DNA from: Hirsutella rhossiliensis
Taxonomy: Eukaryota; Ascomycota; Sordariomycetes; Hypocreales; Ophiocordycipitaceae
Assembly (NCBI RefSeq): GCF_020360975.1
Contig: NW_025408670.1
Coordinates: 3,658,001 to 3,722,000, forward strand
Reading direction: 5' to 3'
DNA: 64,000 bases
The notes under the pieces are model-generated. The model was given only the letters and a program-made list of their open reading frames with translations, was not told where the DNA came from and ran no database searches. Made by a program: the position numbers and the translations under genes. Below are positions 30,701-41,769 of this stretch, in pieces (positions within the stretch are counted from its first letter, which is position 1; the number at the start of each line of letters is the position of its first letter).

Positions 30701-32182
30701 GCGAGCCACCGTCTGGCGCTTCTACCACCACCAGCAAGAGGCGCGCGCGACTTGCTTCCGCCATGGACGACTTGTTCGGCGACGCGGCGGTCGAGGACAC
30801 GGCACAGGCAAAGCCAGCCGGTTTTATGGAATGTGCTGATCTGCCCGACCCGGGTGCTTGAAACGCGGCACGGTAGCGAGTCCATGTTCTAGGTTCGCGT
30901 TCTTGACTGTGCGCCACGGCTCTCAGACTGGTGGCCCAGAACTGCTGCTTCGTACTGCGCGAGGCGCGGCGATGATGCCGGCTGGCAGTCGACGAAGAGG
31001 AGCGAACACCATGGACCCCTACGGCGCCAACTCGTGGCATTCGGCGGCCGGAATGCAAAAGAGGGCCCGTGCCATCGACTTGTTTCAACTTTTTGTCGTG
31101 CTGCGTCTCGCCCATTGTCTTTGTCATAACCCAATTCTCTCATTCCGGGGGCGTCGCTTTTGTCTCGCTCCTTGCCGTCTCTTCTTGTCTCGACTCACTA
31201 GGGACAAAAGGGGGGAGAAGTGGTTTTAATCCGACCACCTCCGCACCAGCACGCCGGAAACATGGACTCCATGCTAAACCTACCCACCCAACCCTCCCTT
31301 TTTTTGTCTTCCTCGCTCTGCCCCTTGTTTGGGACCTCTGGCCCAGGCTTTTTCCCCTTGTCCCGCTCGTTCCCAAAGCTGCTTTGTTTCGGCTTTTGCT
31401 GACTCGCTCCACCGGCGGCCTTGTCATGTTTCTTTTCTCTTCCTCGTCCATCGGGTTGCCCATGTGTGTCGTCAAAGAAGGGCGGCCGTAGATATCACTA
31501 AGCGCACAGATAAATCGCCTTCCATTATCACCATGTCTAGCACCGGCGGGTAAAAAAAAAAAAGGTCACCGGGCGACGCCCCATCCGCCAGCTAGCGTCT
31601 GGTCCGCTCAGCTCTCCCGGCGCATCAAAGTGCCGCCGGAAACAAGTAGCGGCACAAGGCCACTCGGGCTCGGACACCTGGCCCAGCCCGCCGTAGATTA
31701 CCCACCCGCCGCGCAGCCGCCAACGCCCTTATCATCCGCCGCGCTTCCCAAAGTAGACGGGTCTCCACGCCACGTCCCCGGTACCCTCAGCGCCTGTTCA
31801 GCGGACCGGCCAGCCCCGACCAGGCCAGCACCTCCTGCGGCTCTTTAGCACCTGTTTCCGACCTTTAATGCGGCCTTGAAACCCACTCCACGCAACACCA
31901 CCTTGGACCACCGCCTCCCTCTGCACCTCCTGGCCCCTCGTCATCGTCGTCGTCGCTGGCTGGTCCATCTTCGTCTTCCAGAATCCCATCACCTGCTCCC
32001 ACGCTCAACTCATATCTTGCCCTGTTCTCTCCTCTTCCTCTGCCTCGGCCGCTTCCCCAACCCCCTCCTCGTTCTAGTCTTCCCGCTGCCGGCCACCTTG
32101 GGCGACCCTTGCCAGTCTCGCACGCCTCCATCCTCGCCCGCTGCCCCGACCCATCGCCCTGCTTCGGAGCCCTACCGCAGAC
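27790..32182. other. 4.4-kb gene-free region upstream of rac1
   Basis: The longest gap in the gene-rich part. Frames of 100-200 codons occur on both strands but without homology, signal peptides or introns. A 12-bp minisatellite lies at 29881-29964. A 58-codon plus-strand frame at 30685 (MAAKSREPPSGASTTTSKRR...) has gene-like codon use but no clear continuation. The pyrimidine-rich DNA at 31270-32160 is the likely promoter and long leader of rac1. A non-coding RNA or a lost gene is possible but not shown. Confidence 0.45.
29881..29964 (+). repeat. 12-bp minisatellite, seven copies
   Basis: Seven head-to-tail units with consensus CTCTTGCAGGCC and one or two changes in some units. The period is a multiple of three, so it makes false repeat peptides in all frames. 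Confidence 0.9.
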
Positions 32183-33101
<919 letters not shown>

Positions 33102-33999
33102 GCCCTTGGTCAACAGAGAGGGTCCTCCTCGATTCGGCATGCTTTCCTCGACGACCTCTTCACGCCAACTTCCTGGACGCGGGGTGCTGCGACTGGTGCC
33201 TCGCTGGCTCGGGGCGTCTTTGCCGACCCTTGCCAGCGTGCAGAGAGGTCCGGCTCCCGACCATTTCGAACGACGTTTCTCGCGGATGCGGCGACAGGTG
33301 GAATACATCTGGCTTCGGCATCTGCAGCTGGACACTCCATTGGGTCTCGACTCTCTCCGCCACCGCGCCGCCACGAGGGCCCATGATGTGATTTCTGCCG
33401 AGGGGTTTGTGAGGACGAGGCGCCTAGATTCTAGCCTCTGGTAATTTGGAGCTGTGGTTGTTTTGTGTCATGAGCTTGTTGCCGGTTTCTGGAGGCACTT
33501 GCTGGACGTTGGAAGACGAGTTGCTACATGATGAGGAGTCTGGCACTTGATTTTTGCATGTTACATTTCCCCCTCACCCCTTCCCTCCCTCTCTCTTGGC
33601 TCCTTGCCCAAAGGATATCCTAGCAGGCTGTTTTTTTTTCTATTTTGATGATCTGTAAATAGCACACTCACACATGAAAGGCGCCAGTTAACGAAGCACT
33701 TGGCACAAAGTGTACCAACAAATTATTGCGCCCGTTGTGCCTCGCTCCCGCAGTCGGCGGCTTCGGTGCAAGCCAGACGCCGTGCCTGGTCGGGATCCCA
33801 AGCGAAAAGGTAGGGTCAAAAGTGATACCGTCGGGGATGGTCATCTTTGTCGGTCAAGTTCAGCAAGGCATGTAAAGGCGCGCGGGCCTTGTGTCAAGAG
33901 ACGTGCAGCTCCGGCGGAAAAGGTAGACATGTCCAGTCGCGAGCCGCGGCTCTCTCTCTCTCTCTCCCTCCCTCTCGACAACAGAGGGTATCGACGGGA
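33102..33999. other. Convergent 3' region of rac1 and nop6
   Basis: No gene. A T-run near 33631-33640 and the A/T-richer stretch 33610-33700 are suitable for 3' end formation of rac1. A CT dinucleotide run lies at 33951-33977, just beyond the nop6 stop. Confidence 0.5.
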
Positions 34000-35236
34000 T
34001 CAATGGCCCAGACCCGGGTTCCTAGCCAGGCGGCTGGGGTGGATGATATCGCCCATGCCCTGCGGCTGGTCCTCGTGCTGCTGCTGCTGCTTCTTGCCGC
34101 CGCCCTCGTCCTTCGCCGCCTTCTCGCGCTCGATGCGCTTGGCGCGGTTGTCATCGAGCTTCTCGTTCTTGGCGCGGATCTTGTCGGTGCGGTGCTTGGT
34201 CTTGCCGCCGCCGCCGGCACTGGTGTTCCCCCAAGACTCGCGCGTCAGCTCTCTGCAGCAAAAACACGCACGACGGATGGACGGGTGAGAATAGAGAGAG
34301 GGAAAAGGGAGGAAACACTCACGTCAGCTCGACGTTGATCTTGCGCGCCGGCGACTTGCCATCGTCAAAGAGCGAGTGGTGGAAGCGATCCAGGCACGTG
34401 CGCTGCGCCCACACGTCGGCAAACTCGACAAACGCGATGCCGCGGCACGCACCGCCCTCCTTGCCCTTGCCCTTGCCCTTGTCGTCGCCGTCGCGCTTGG
34501 TCAGGCACCGCACCGACGCCGGGTTGAGCGACGCAAAGTGCGCCGTGATGGACTCCGCCGTTGCCGTGTACGGCAGGTTGCCGACGAAGACGATGTGCCG
34601 GTCGGCTTTCTCTGCTGCGGCTGCTGCCTCTTCGGAGGTGGTGGTGGTGGTGTTGGCGGCGTCGGGGGCGGTGTCTGCTTGGCCGGCCTTGCCCTTGCCG
34701 TCTTTCTTGTCCTTTTTGTCTTTCTTGTCCTTTTTCTCCTTCTTCTTCTCCTTCTTCTCCTTTTTCTTGTCGCCGTCGGCGTCGTCCTTGGTGGCCTCGT
34801 CTTGCTGCTCCGCCTTGGTCTCGCCATTCACCTTTTCCTTCTTGTCCTTCTTGTCCTTCTTCGTATTCTTCTTCACCTCCGCCTCCCCGTCTTGCTTGCC
34901 ATCCCCATTCGCTTCCACGACATGCTTCGCCTTCTTCGCCTTCTTCTTCTTCTCCTTGTCATCATCCACCTCGGCCGCAGGCGCAGCAGCAGCTTCGTCG
35001 ACCGCCATGGCGTCGGCCTCGTCTTCCTCGGGCAGGTCCTGGATGTCCTTCCTCTTGTCCTTTCTCTCCTTGCGGCTCTCCTTCTTGTCCTTCTTGTCCT
35101 TCTTGGCCTTCTTGGCCGCCTTCACGTCGCCGTCGCTCTTGCGCTTCTTGGCCGGCGGCTCCTCTGCTGCCGCGCTGACCGCATGCCTGTCCTCCTCGGC
35201 CGACACGGCGGCTTCTCGGGCGCGCTTGCTCTTCAT
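34000..35236 (-). CDS. nop6: Nop6-like nucleolar RNA-binding protein, two exons
   Basis: Exon 1 is 34323-35236, the intron is 34253-34322 (70 nt, donor GTGAGT, acceptor TGCAG), and exon 2 is 34000-34252. The product is 388 residues. Residues 1-205 are low complexity with dozens of KKDKK/KKEKK units. One RRM spans about 211-305, with RNP2 IVFVGNL and RNP1 RGIAFVEFA. Exon 2 encodes a Gly-rich linker, a basic helix (DKIRAKNEKLDDNRAKRIEREK) and the tail IIHPSRLARNPGLGH. This is the layout of yeast Nop6, an RNA-binding factor of early 40S ribosome assembly. Longer upstream reading (to 35299) would start only with TTG, so ATG 35236 is chosen. A 9-bp direct repeat flanks the intron (GAGCTGACG at both junctions), so ELT is encoded twice, once on each side. 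The acceptor choice is therefore slightly uncertain. Confidence 0.82.
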
Positions 35237-35803
35237 TTCGTCTGGGCGATTGTCGGCGGCTTTGAATTGTGTTGCGAGCGGATAGCAAGTCGAAAGCAAG
35301 TCGAAAACAAGTCGGCTCGGCCGCCGACTTTTTTATTTTTTCCCTCCGTTTTAACTGGAGCAAAGCTCTGACGGGAAATTCAGCGGGGCTCCCACCACCC
35401 CATGCAGGGTCCCCCCACTTTGCCGATTGAGCCTCCAATGCAAGTTACTCCGTACCTCTCCGGATGGAACACGCCGTACCCTCCGGACCCCCGGCCGCTT
35501 CTCCATCTCGGCGCCCATCAACGTGTAAACGGCTCCCGCAGCAAGACCAAGAGCCTTGAATCAGTCGAGAACAGGCTTTATTGTTCTACCAATGCCTTCC
35601 TTGAACGCCCAATACCCTCCATTCCTCTAATTGTCTACACTGCAATTAACCCTCATGGTAACAATGGCCGTACTCTCGAGTCCATCAAATCCCCCCATAA
35701 TCGAAATTACGAATACATATTCCCGTGACAAAAGAAACCACTCTCCGCCATGCCACTGTATTCCTACTTGCCTCAACGTCTGCCCACCTGTTCCTCGCCG
35801 CCT
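35237..35803. other. Spacer between nop6 start and GPI-protein stop
   Basis: Promoter side of nop6 (a T-rich run at 35328-35343) and 3' side of the GPI-protein gene. Short frames only. Confidence 0.5.
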
Positions 35804-38069
35804 TCACCTTCCAGTCGTCCCCACGGCCACCAATGCCAGTGCCACCGCGGCCCAGACGAGAGCCAGTGTGGGAGCCAGAGCCCTGCCGCCAGAGGTAGTG
35901 AGCGGTGTTGTCATGTTCATCCCGCTCGCAACGTGGTCAGGCTTGGCAACAGTCGGCGTTGCGTCGAATCCTGAAGACTTGGCTGCAGTGGTCGGTCTTG
36001 GCTTGTCCGCATCTAACCAGTCATTTGCGCGTTTTTCTTCGTCACGGCGAGTCAAGTCTTGGAACTTTGCGGCCTTGTCCGAAAGAAGGTGACCATTGTC
36101 CGCCGTGTGGACGGGAAGCGAGGTGTGCAATGGAGAAGAGCTGAGCTGAGGCCCCTGACCATACGAAATAGGGTACGAGCCCGAGAGTGTTGACACAGCG
36201 TCACTAGTCGTCATGGTATCATGAGCGCCCATGATGCCCGCGGATCCGAAGCCCACCGTCGGCGTGGAGGGGCTCTGCGTGACAAACGAAGAGCTGAGTG
36301 TACTGACGCCGGGGGTTCCATACTCCGCAAGGGGGCTGTTGTAAGAGTACGCCGCCAGTGGAGAGAAGTAGGCCGGGGGTTCCGGCAGCTCAGGTGCGCT
36401 GTACGTCGGTGGTGCAGTCGTGGGATTAACTGGCGCCGACAATGATGTGGAGCCTGCCACTGTTGTGAGGGTGACCGAGATCGTCGGCAGCGAGGCCCGT
36501 GAGGAAACTGCTGTGGTCACATTGGCAGGCGCTTGACGAAGGGATGCAGACGCTTGACGAAGAGATGCCGACACTTGAGCAAGGGCTGCGCTTGAGCCAG
36601 AATCCTGAACAGGCGATGTGCTGGTGCTGCCGTCTGAAGAGCAGCTGGTCGTCTCGCGACCGGGAGCAACCGGGCCAGCGCGTGTAGCAGAACTGAATCC
36701 AGTGAGATCATCCGCGTGCGATGAAAAGCCTGCCACTGACAGGCTCCAGCTGGCACTCGCAGTGGCGGCAGATGTCGTGTGAATCGAGGACGAGTTGGAG
36801 CAAAGGCCTTCTGCTGCAAGGGATCCAGTGGAAGCCGGGCCAGCTGTCCTCGTGCCAAACGTAGACAAGGGCGTCAAGCTCGGCTCATTCAACGTTCGGG
36901 GAGGAGCATTCTCGGACCCGGCCACAGATCCGAAACAGTCGCTTGATTCTCCGGGCCTCGAGCTTTGGGTTGCAGCGGCGAGGGACAACGACAGATGAGC
37001 TCGGCTAGGAGTAGACGCGGTGGTGTTGGTCAGCGTACTTGTCTTGTCGCAGTTTTCACTTTGCGTGCCGGTCGTGGGACCGGGCAGCCGAGTGGTGACA
37101 AGAGAAGAGGAGGGTGAGAGCATGGATGTAGTCTGCTGCTCAGCGGGACCTTGGAGCAGAGATGCAGACATGAGTTGCGGGCTGGGAGAGGAGGAAGAGT
37201 CTTGGCCATGGCAAGGACAGGCCGTGCTCTGTGCGGGAGCCAAAGTTTTTGAGATGACCAGAGACGTTGGTGCACCCGACGAGGTGCATGCAGTAGTACC
37301 GTTCCTGCCGACTGAACCTCCAAGAGGAGAGCCGAGTGGTTGCGTTGCCGGATCCTTGGAGTCAGCACTACTGCCAGTGCCATGAGCTTCTGCCGTTCCC
37401 AGGTTTCCACTGTCAGGGCCCGGGGGCGGCGTTGCGCCAGGGTCCGGGACATCGACAGACAGGGTGAGAAGGCCATCAGCACCAGCCCTGCATTCGAGGC
37501 CCATTGAAAGGCGATGGTTGAACGCGAGAGTCTGAGTGCTGTACAGCGTAGAGGGGCCTGGCAACACTGGGCCCGGCTGTGTGGGAACGACTTGTCGCTT
37601 GGCATGAGTGGCGTAGAGAACCTCGACGGGATGCAGCGGGCTGATGTCGACGCCCAGGTCCGAACAGGCAGAGACGACGTGCCCGAGGGCAGGGCCGTAC
37701 GTGTGCGCGTGGCACCCGTTGACCAAGCACTGAAAGAGAGCCTGTCGAGACGCGCGTCAGATCAAGCGTCCATCAGGGGCAAAGGCAGGTAGAGTGGAAG
37801 TGAGGGCATATGCTTCCAAGGGGCCACCCGTTGCAACCTACCCGCTGACTGGTCGCGCCGTCACAGAGGGTTTGCATCCTCTCGGCCGGAGAGAAATGCT
37901 TCGCCAAGGTATTGGTGCAGTCAACCACGCATGCTGGCAGAGTGTTAGCCGGCCATCCAGAGTCCTCAGATGGGGAAAGAGGACACTCACAGGGCGTGGC
38001 AGCGGCTGCGTCGGCTTGCCCACCGGCCAGCCCCAAGAGGAGCAGACTGCCGAGAGAAAGGAGCATCAT
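35804..38069 (-). CDS. GPI-anchored Ser/Thr-rich wall protein with a CFEM-like N-terminus
   Basis: Three exons: 37991-38069, 37842-37933 and 35804-37741. The introns are 57 nt (GTGAGT, branch GCTAAC) and 100 nt (GTAGGT, branch TCTGAC). The product is 702 residues. A signal peptide (MMLLSLGSLLLLGLAGG) is followed by a six-cysteine module at about 27-90 (SCVVDC, LC, FQCLVNGC, AC). This resembles a CFEM domain but has fewer than its eight cysteines. The next 550 residues are Ser, Thr, Pro and Ala, with short repeats (SASLRQASASLRQA) and Asn-glycosylation sites. The end is a small linker and a hydrophobic tail (ALAPTLALVWAAVALALVAV) typical of a GPI signal. An O-glycosylated cell-surface protein, perhaps an adhesin or haem/iron-related CFEM relative, is likely. 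The repeated stretch is a candidate for length variation. Confidence 0.75.
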
Positions 38070-38582
38070 GTCGTCACGCGTTGATGGAGAATAGCTGTGG
38101 AAATGGCTGGTCGTAATTAACGATAGTCACCAAAATGAGCGAATGAATGGAGGGCGGATCCAAAAACGAGGGAGAGGGGAAGTCGTGCAGCGAGAGCTTG
38201 AGGGAATTTCTGGATGATGATGAAGAGGAGAGAAGAAGAGGAGGGGAAGAGGAGGATGACGGGAGTTGAAGTAGGTCAAGCGTGGCGAGGACGAGGCAGG
38301 AGGCTCCTGACTGCACTGCCGAGCCTGCCACCGAGGCCAAAGGCAGCAAGCGACGAGGGCAGCAAAACAGACGCCTTCCCTTTGGCCATGTCACGGCAAA
38401 GAGGCAGGGCTCGCTTGGGTGTCTCGGCTGGAGGACGAGGTACAGCACATGCAGTGAGCCAAGTATTGATAGGAAGCGGAAGGAGATGGGGATGCAGGGC
38501 CAGCGGCCTCTCGAGTGCAGCCGCAGAGATGCTCCGTGCAATTCGAATGCCAAAACGGCAAGCATTTGGAGAGCACGATTGC
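38070..38582. promoter_or_regulatory. Promoter region of the GPI-protein gene
   Basis: On the minus strand 38211-38258 is an almost pure pyrimidine tract (complement of GATGATGATGAAGAGGAGAG and following bases), a common feature near fungal transcription starts. A 233-codon frame covering the region lacks any domain and overlaps the cms1 end, so it was not accepted. Confidence 0.45.
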
Positions 38583-39564
38583 CTAGTAAAACAGCAGGGC
38601 CAGCGGCTTCTTCTCGTCGCCGTATCTGCTCTTGAGCTCCTCCCTCGTCAAGAAGCGGGCAAGAGGCATCATGGTGTCCTTCATATCCAAGACGCCTCGC
38701 TTCTTCTGGTCGATGTGCGAGGCATCCACGACAAGACGCTGCAGCTTGTCCAGGGAGAGCGCGCCTGGCAGACAACGTGCACGGTCAGCATGCCGCTTGC
38801 GGGCGTCTCGTGGGGGCAAGCCTTGCTCACCATTGTCCATCAGCTCCATCAGGCGCGCCGGCGTGCCGACGCCGATGCCCGTCTTCCTGCTCGTGAGGAA
38901 GGCGACTTGCTCGTCGACCTTGATGTGCTTGGCAAACTAGATGCGCGGGAGAAGGCGAGGTCAGCAAGCGATGGGGTCCAGCCGCAGCGGGCTTGACTTA
39001 CCAACTTGGCGACTGCGTTGTCCTTGCTGGAGAACTTGCGAACCGCCCTTTGTGTGCCTGGTCAGCGCGACTGCTCGCCCGAGACAGCCGTGCCGTGCTT
39101 ACCTGACGATGTCGGCTGCCCTCAGCCCAGCCCCAGCGACGATGAGCGTGTGAGGCGAGCCATTCTTTTTAGGCGCCTTCTTCAGGCTTTCGGCATCTTG
39201 CGCAAAGGCCTCCAAGAAGGAGGGGAGGTGCTCGAGGGTCCTGTTCCCCTGCCAGGATGACGTGTCCCGTATACAGCTCGCTGAGGGGACGACGGGTGAG
39301 CTCGCGGTCAAGGAAATGGCAATGAGGCGTCTCACCTGGCACGGTCAGGTCGGACAGCTCGACGGAGCTCAGATCGCCCCCGAAACGAGTCGTCTTTTGC
39401 GCCAAGTGATCGGCCAGCAGCTGGTTGTCCATGCGGGCCACAAGGGTGTTGATTCCGAGGTCGGTGTCGAGAGCTTCGTCGTCTCGGCTGCTCTTTGTCT
39501 TTCTCTTCTTGTTCTTCTTGGGCGGAGGCGCAGACTCGGCCCCCCGTTTCTTGGGGTTCGACAT
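38583..39564 (-). CDS. cms1: Small-subunit processome-associated protein Cms1
   Basis: Five exons: 39336-39564, 39103-39280, 39002-39047, 38831-38936 and 38583-38764. The introns are 55, 55, 65 and 66 nt, each GT...AG. The product is 246 residues. It starts with a basic nuclear region (KKRGAESAPPPKKNKKRKTK). A central segment is DTSSWQGNRTLEHLPSFLEA, then SPHTLIVAGAGLRAADIVRR, then FAKHIKVDEQVAFL, then GIGVGTPARLMELMDNGAL. LQRLVVDASHIDQKKRGVLD and DEKKPLALLFY complete it. This arrangement, resembling a degenerate DEAD-helicase half, is that of fungal Cms1, a component of 90S pre-ribosomal particles containing U3 RNA. One intron acceptor (AAAG) is weaker than the others. It lies head to tail between two unrelated minus-strand genes. 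Confidence 0.88.
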
Positions 39565-40125
39565 GTCTGAGGAATCGACGAAATTTCACGATGCGATTGG
39601 TGGCTGGAGGTATCAGGCAGTCGTTGCCGAGGGCGCTTTTACTGGAATCCGGTACCACCTCACTGTATAGTTTGTTCTCTTCTTCGCCTTTTGTTATCAC
39701 TTCTTCTTCATCCGAGGAACAACAGGTCGTCTTGGTGATCTGAAAATTCGTCCGCAAGCCGTCGCAGCCTTGCAAGGTCTTGGTATTTTTCTAGGGTCGC
39801 CGGTTGGTGGGGCCTCAGTACGCTACTAACTTTGTAGTTAGCGGGCCAACGGAGGGCGCGGCGACGTCTCTACTGATTCCCCCTCCAGGACCCTTGCTGA
39901 CGATGACCGCCAACAGACAGTCCTGAACATAAGTTATTAACCGCCTTTCCGATAGGCACTGATTGTTGCATTCTGTCATCATGGGCATATCCCAAAACGT
40001 GGAATTGCTCGCCGTGATGCCCACTCACGAGTACCAGAAAATATTAACATGCCCCAGAAGCCTAAACGCCAGCCCTCTTGCGGTAAACCATCAAGCATCT
40101 TCCTCTTTGTGTCACCAAGTCCATC
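39565..40125. other. Spacer: cms1 promoter and 3' end of the SH3 gene
   Basis: Short frames only. The region just right of 39564 should contain the cms1 promoter, and that just left of 40126 the 3' end of the SH3-protein gene. Confidence 0.5.
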
Positions 40126-41009
40126 TCAGAAAATGCTGTTCACAATGTTGCCTCCAATCGTGGCGCCCGCGCCGAAAATGGCCGCATTGCCCAGCTTCTT
40201 GCCAAACTTCTTGCCCATCCCGCCAACCTTGCTGTCGCCGCCGCCGCCGCCACCCTGCGCCGGCTGGCCCCCGTCAGCAACGGCCATGGGCGGCACGCTC
40301 GCGTTGTACGGATTCTGCTGCTGCGGCGGCGGATATCCGTATTGAGGCTGCGCGTAGGGAGCGGGGGGCGGCACGCCCTTTTGATCGGCCTCCTCGAGGA
40401 CGTAGGTGCGCGGGAAGATGCCTTCCTGGCCGGTGCGCTGGTTCTGCCCCAGCCACCAGTCCTGGTTGAGGCGCTCGTGCACGGCAATCCGGTCGTCCTT
40501 TTCAAATGACAGATCGCGCCCGTCCGAGGCCACGTACGGGTACAGCGCGCGCGCGTGCACCAGGACGGGCTTGGCGTTGTTGCGCTGCGGCACGTTTGGC
40601 GGCGGCGTGTCCTCGTAGCACGGCGGCGCGGGCGAGGCCGACTTGGCGCTGTCGGCGTGCACGGCCAGGTTCTGGAATGCCTGCGTCGGCGGCTGCTGCT
40701 GCTGCTCGGCCGTGGCTGTTGCCGCGTTCTGCGCCGGGCTGCTCGCGGCGTTGCTGGCGCCCGTCGCGGTGCGGAGGGGGCCTGAGAGAGGGGATTCTTG
40801 GGGCAGGGCGGCGTGGATGTTGTCGAAGACGGCTTCGTCGATGACACCCTTTTCGAGGAGATTTTCCAGCTCCTAGCACGGCACCGACTGTCAGCATCCT
40901 CACTCGCACATCACGAGACGAGGCCGGGTGTTGTTTCGGGTCCTACCGTCTTGATGTTGCGGAGCGATCGGTTCGTCTCCATGATGATCTGGCGGTCGGC
41001 GGACACCAT
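40126..41009 (-). CDS. SH3-domain protein (Lsb1/Pin3-like), two exons
   Basis: Exon 1 is 40947-41009, the intron is 40873-40946 (74 nt, donor GTAGGA, branch TGCTGAC, acceptor GCTAG), and exon 2 is 40126-40872. The product is 269 residues. An N-terminal helical region (ADRQIIMETNRSLRNIKTEL, then LLEKGVIDEAVFDNIHAAL) is followed by an Ala/Gln/Pro linker. One SH3 domain lies at about 125-180, with ALYPYVASDGRDLSFEKDD, DWWLGQN and GIFPRTYV. A Tyr/Pro/Gln-rich stretch and a Gly/Lys tail (GKKFGKKLGNAAIFGAGATIGGNIVNSIF) complete it. This order matches the yeast Las17-binding proteins Lsb1 and Pin3/Lsb2 and their filamentous relatives. Those regulate actin nucleation by Las17/WASP and affect prion formation. 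The C-terminal Gly/Ala helix could touch membranes. It could interact functionally with Rac signalling, but nothing in the sequence shows this. Confidence 0.87.
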
Positions 41010-41769
41010 CTTGGCGGGAAGTGCGGCCTCGTAAGTCGACAGTAGGCGTCACTCGATGCGGTAGAGAGCCTTCTCGTCTCTTCGAGCGTCGGAAAAGCCG
41101 AGGGGAAGAAGACACAAAGAAAGCGAACGTGTGAAGCAAGGGCGTCGTCGTAGAGTGGGCGGGCGGTTAGAGGAATGGGTGCCTCGCCGATGCGGCACGC
41201 CATCGGTACGGGGTCACGGAGTTGAGTTGGGGCTGTGCGCACTCGCCCCCACTCGCCCCACGACGGCCCTTTCGCAACTCCGACGAATATAGGGTAGGCC
41301 GAGCCTCTGGAGGTGAACCCAACAGATAGACGTGCTGCATCATGGCACAGGTTTCAGTACTTTATTCCGAGAAAGTGCCAATCCCGGAAACAAAGGGCAA
41401 ATCCGCAGTTCCCAATACCAACCATCTACGAGGCCATGATGATCCGTAAAATAGTTAACACCCTCTGGCCCTATGTGGTCGATGCCCACCTTTACATCCG
41501 AGGCCCGGCAGACTGCCGATCCAGCTTCCAAGTCTACTCTGTAAGTGGGTGGGGAAATGCAGCAACGATCGATACGAGGGAGACGTTGGGTTGACAACAT
41601 TCACCGTCGCATCTTGTGCAATCAAAGGCGAACTGCTCATTGGGCGGCCGGCCATGCGATTAAACCCAAACAGCCAACGTCAATCCGCGGGTACAGTTCC
41701 AAAATCCACGGCCGTCTGTGCACTAGAAACACGGGCATCCAGACTTGGCCCCTCTCTTCCCGAGACAGC
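41010..41769. other. Spacer between the SH3 gene and 2-methylcitrate dehydratase
   Basis: No supported gene. It holds the promoter of the SH3 gene (41010-41310) and the 3' region of the dehydratase gene. Short frames at 41313-41655 on both strands lack domains. Confidence 0.5.

Noticed and set aside
30423..30863. Overlapping frames upstream of rac1, including a 58-codon frame from ATG 30685
   Set aside because: Codon use is gene-like in part, but no homology, no strong splice donor and no continuation were found; kept only as a remark.
34335..35371. Plus-strand frames of over 300 codons (Ser/Phe- and Leu-rich) opposite nop6
   Set aside because: They mirror the KKDKK/KKEKK coding repeat on the other strand; the minus-strand frame has the RRM and a proper intron.
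38074..38775. Minus-strand 233-codon frame between cms1 and the GPI gene
   Set aside because: Overlaps the last cms1 exon in a different frame and shows only pyrimidine-derived Ser/Leu runs.
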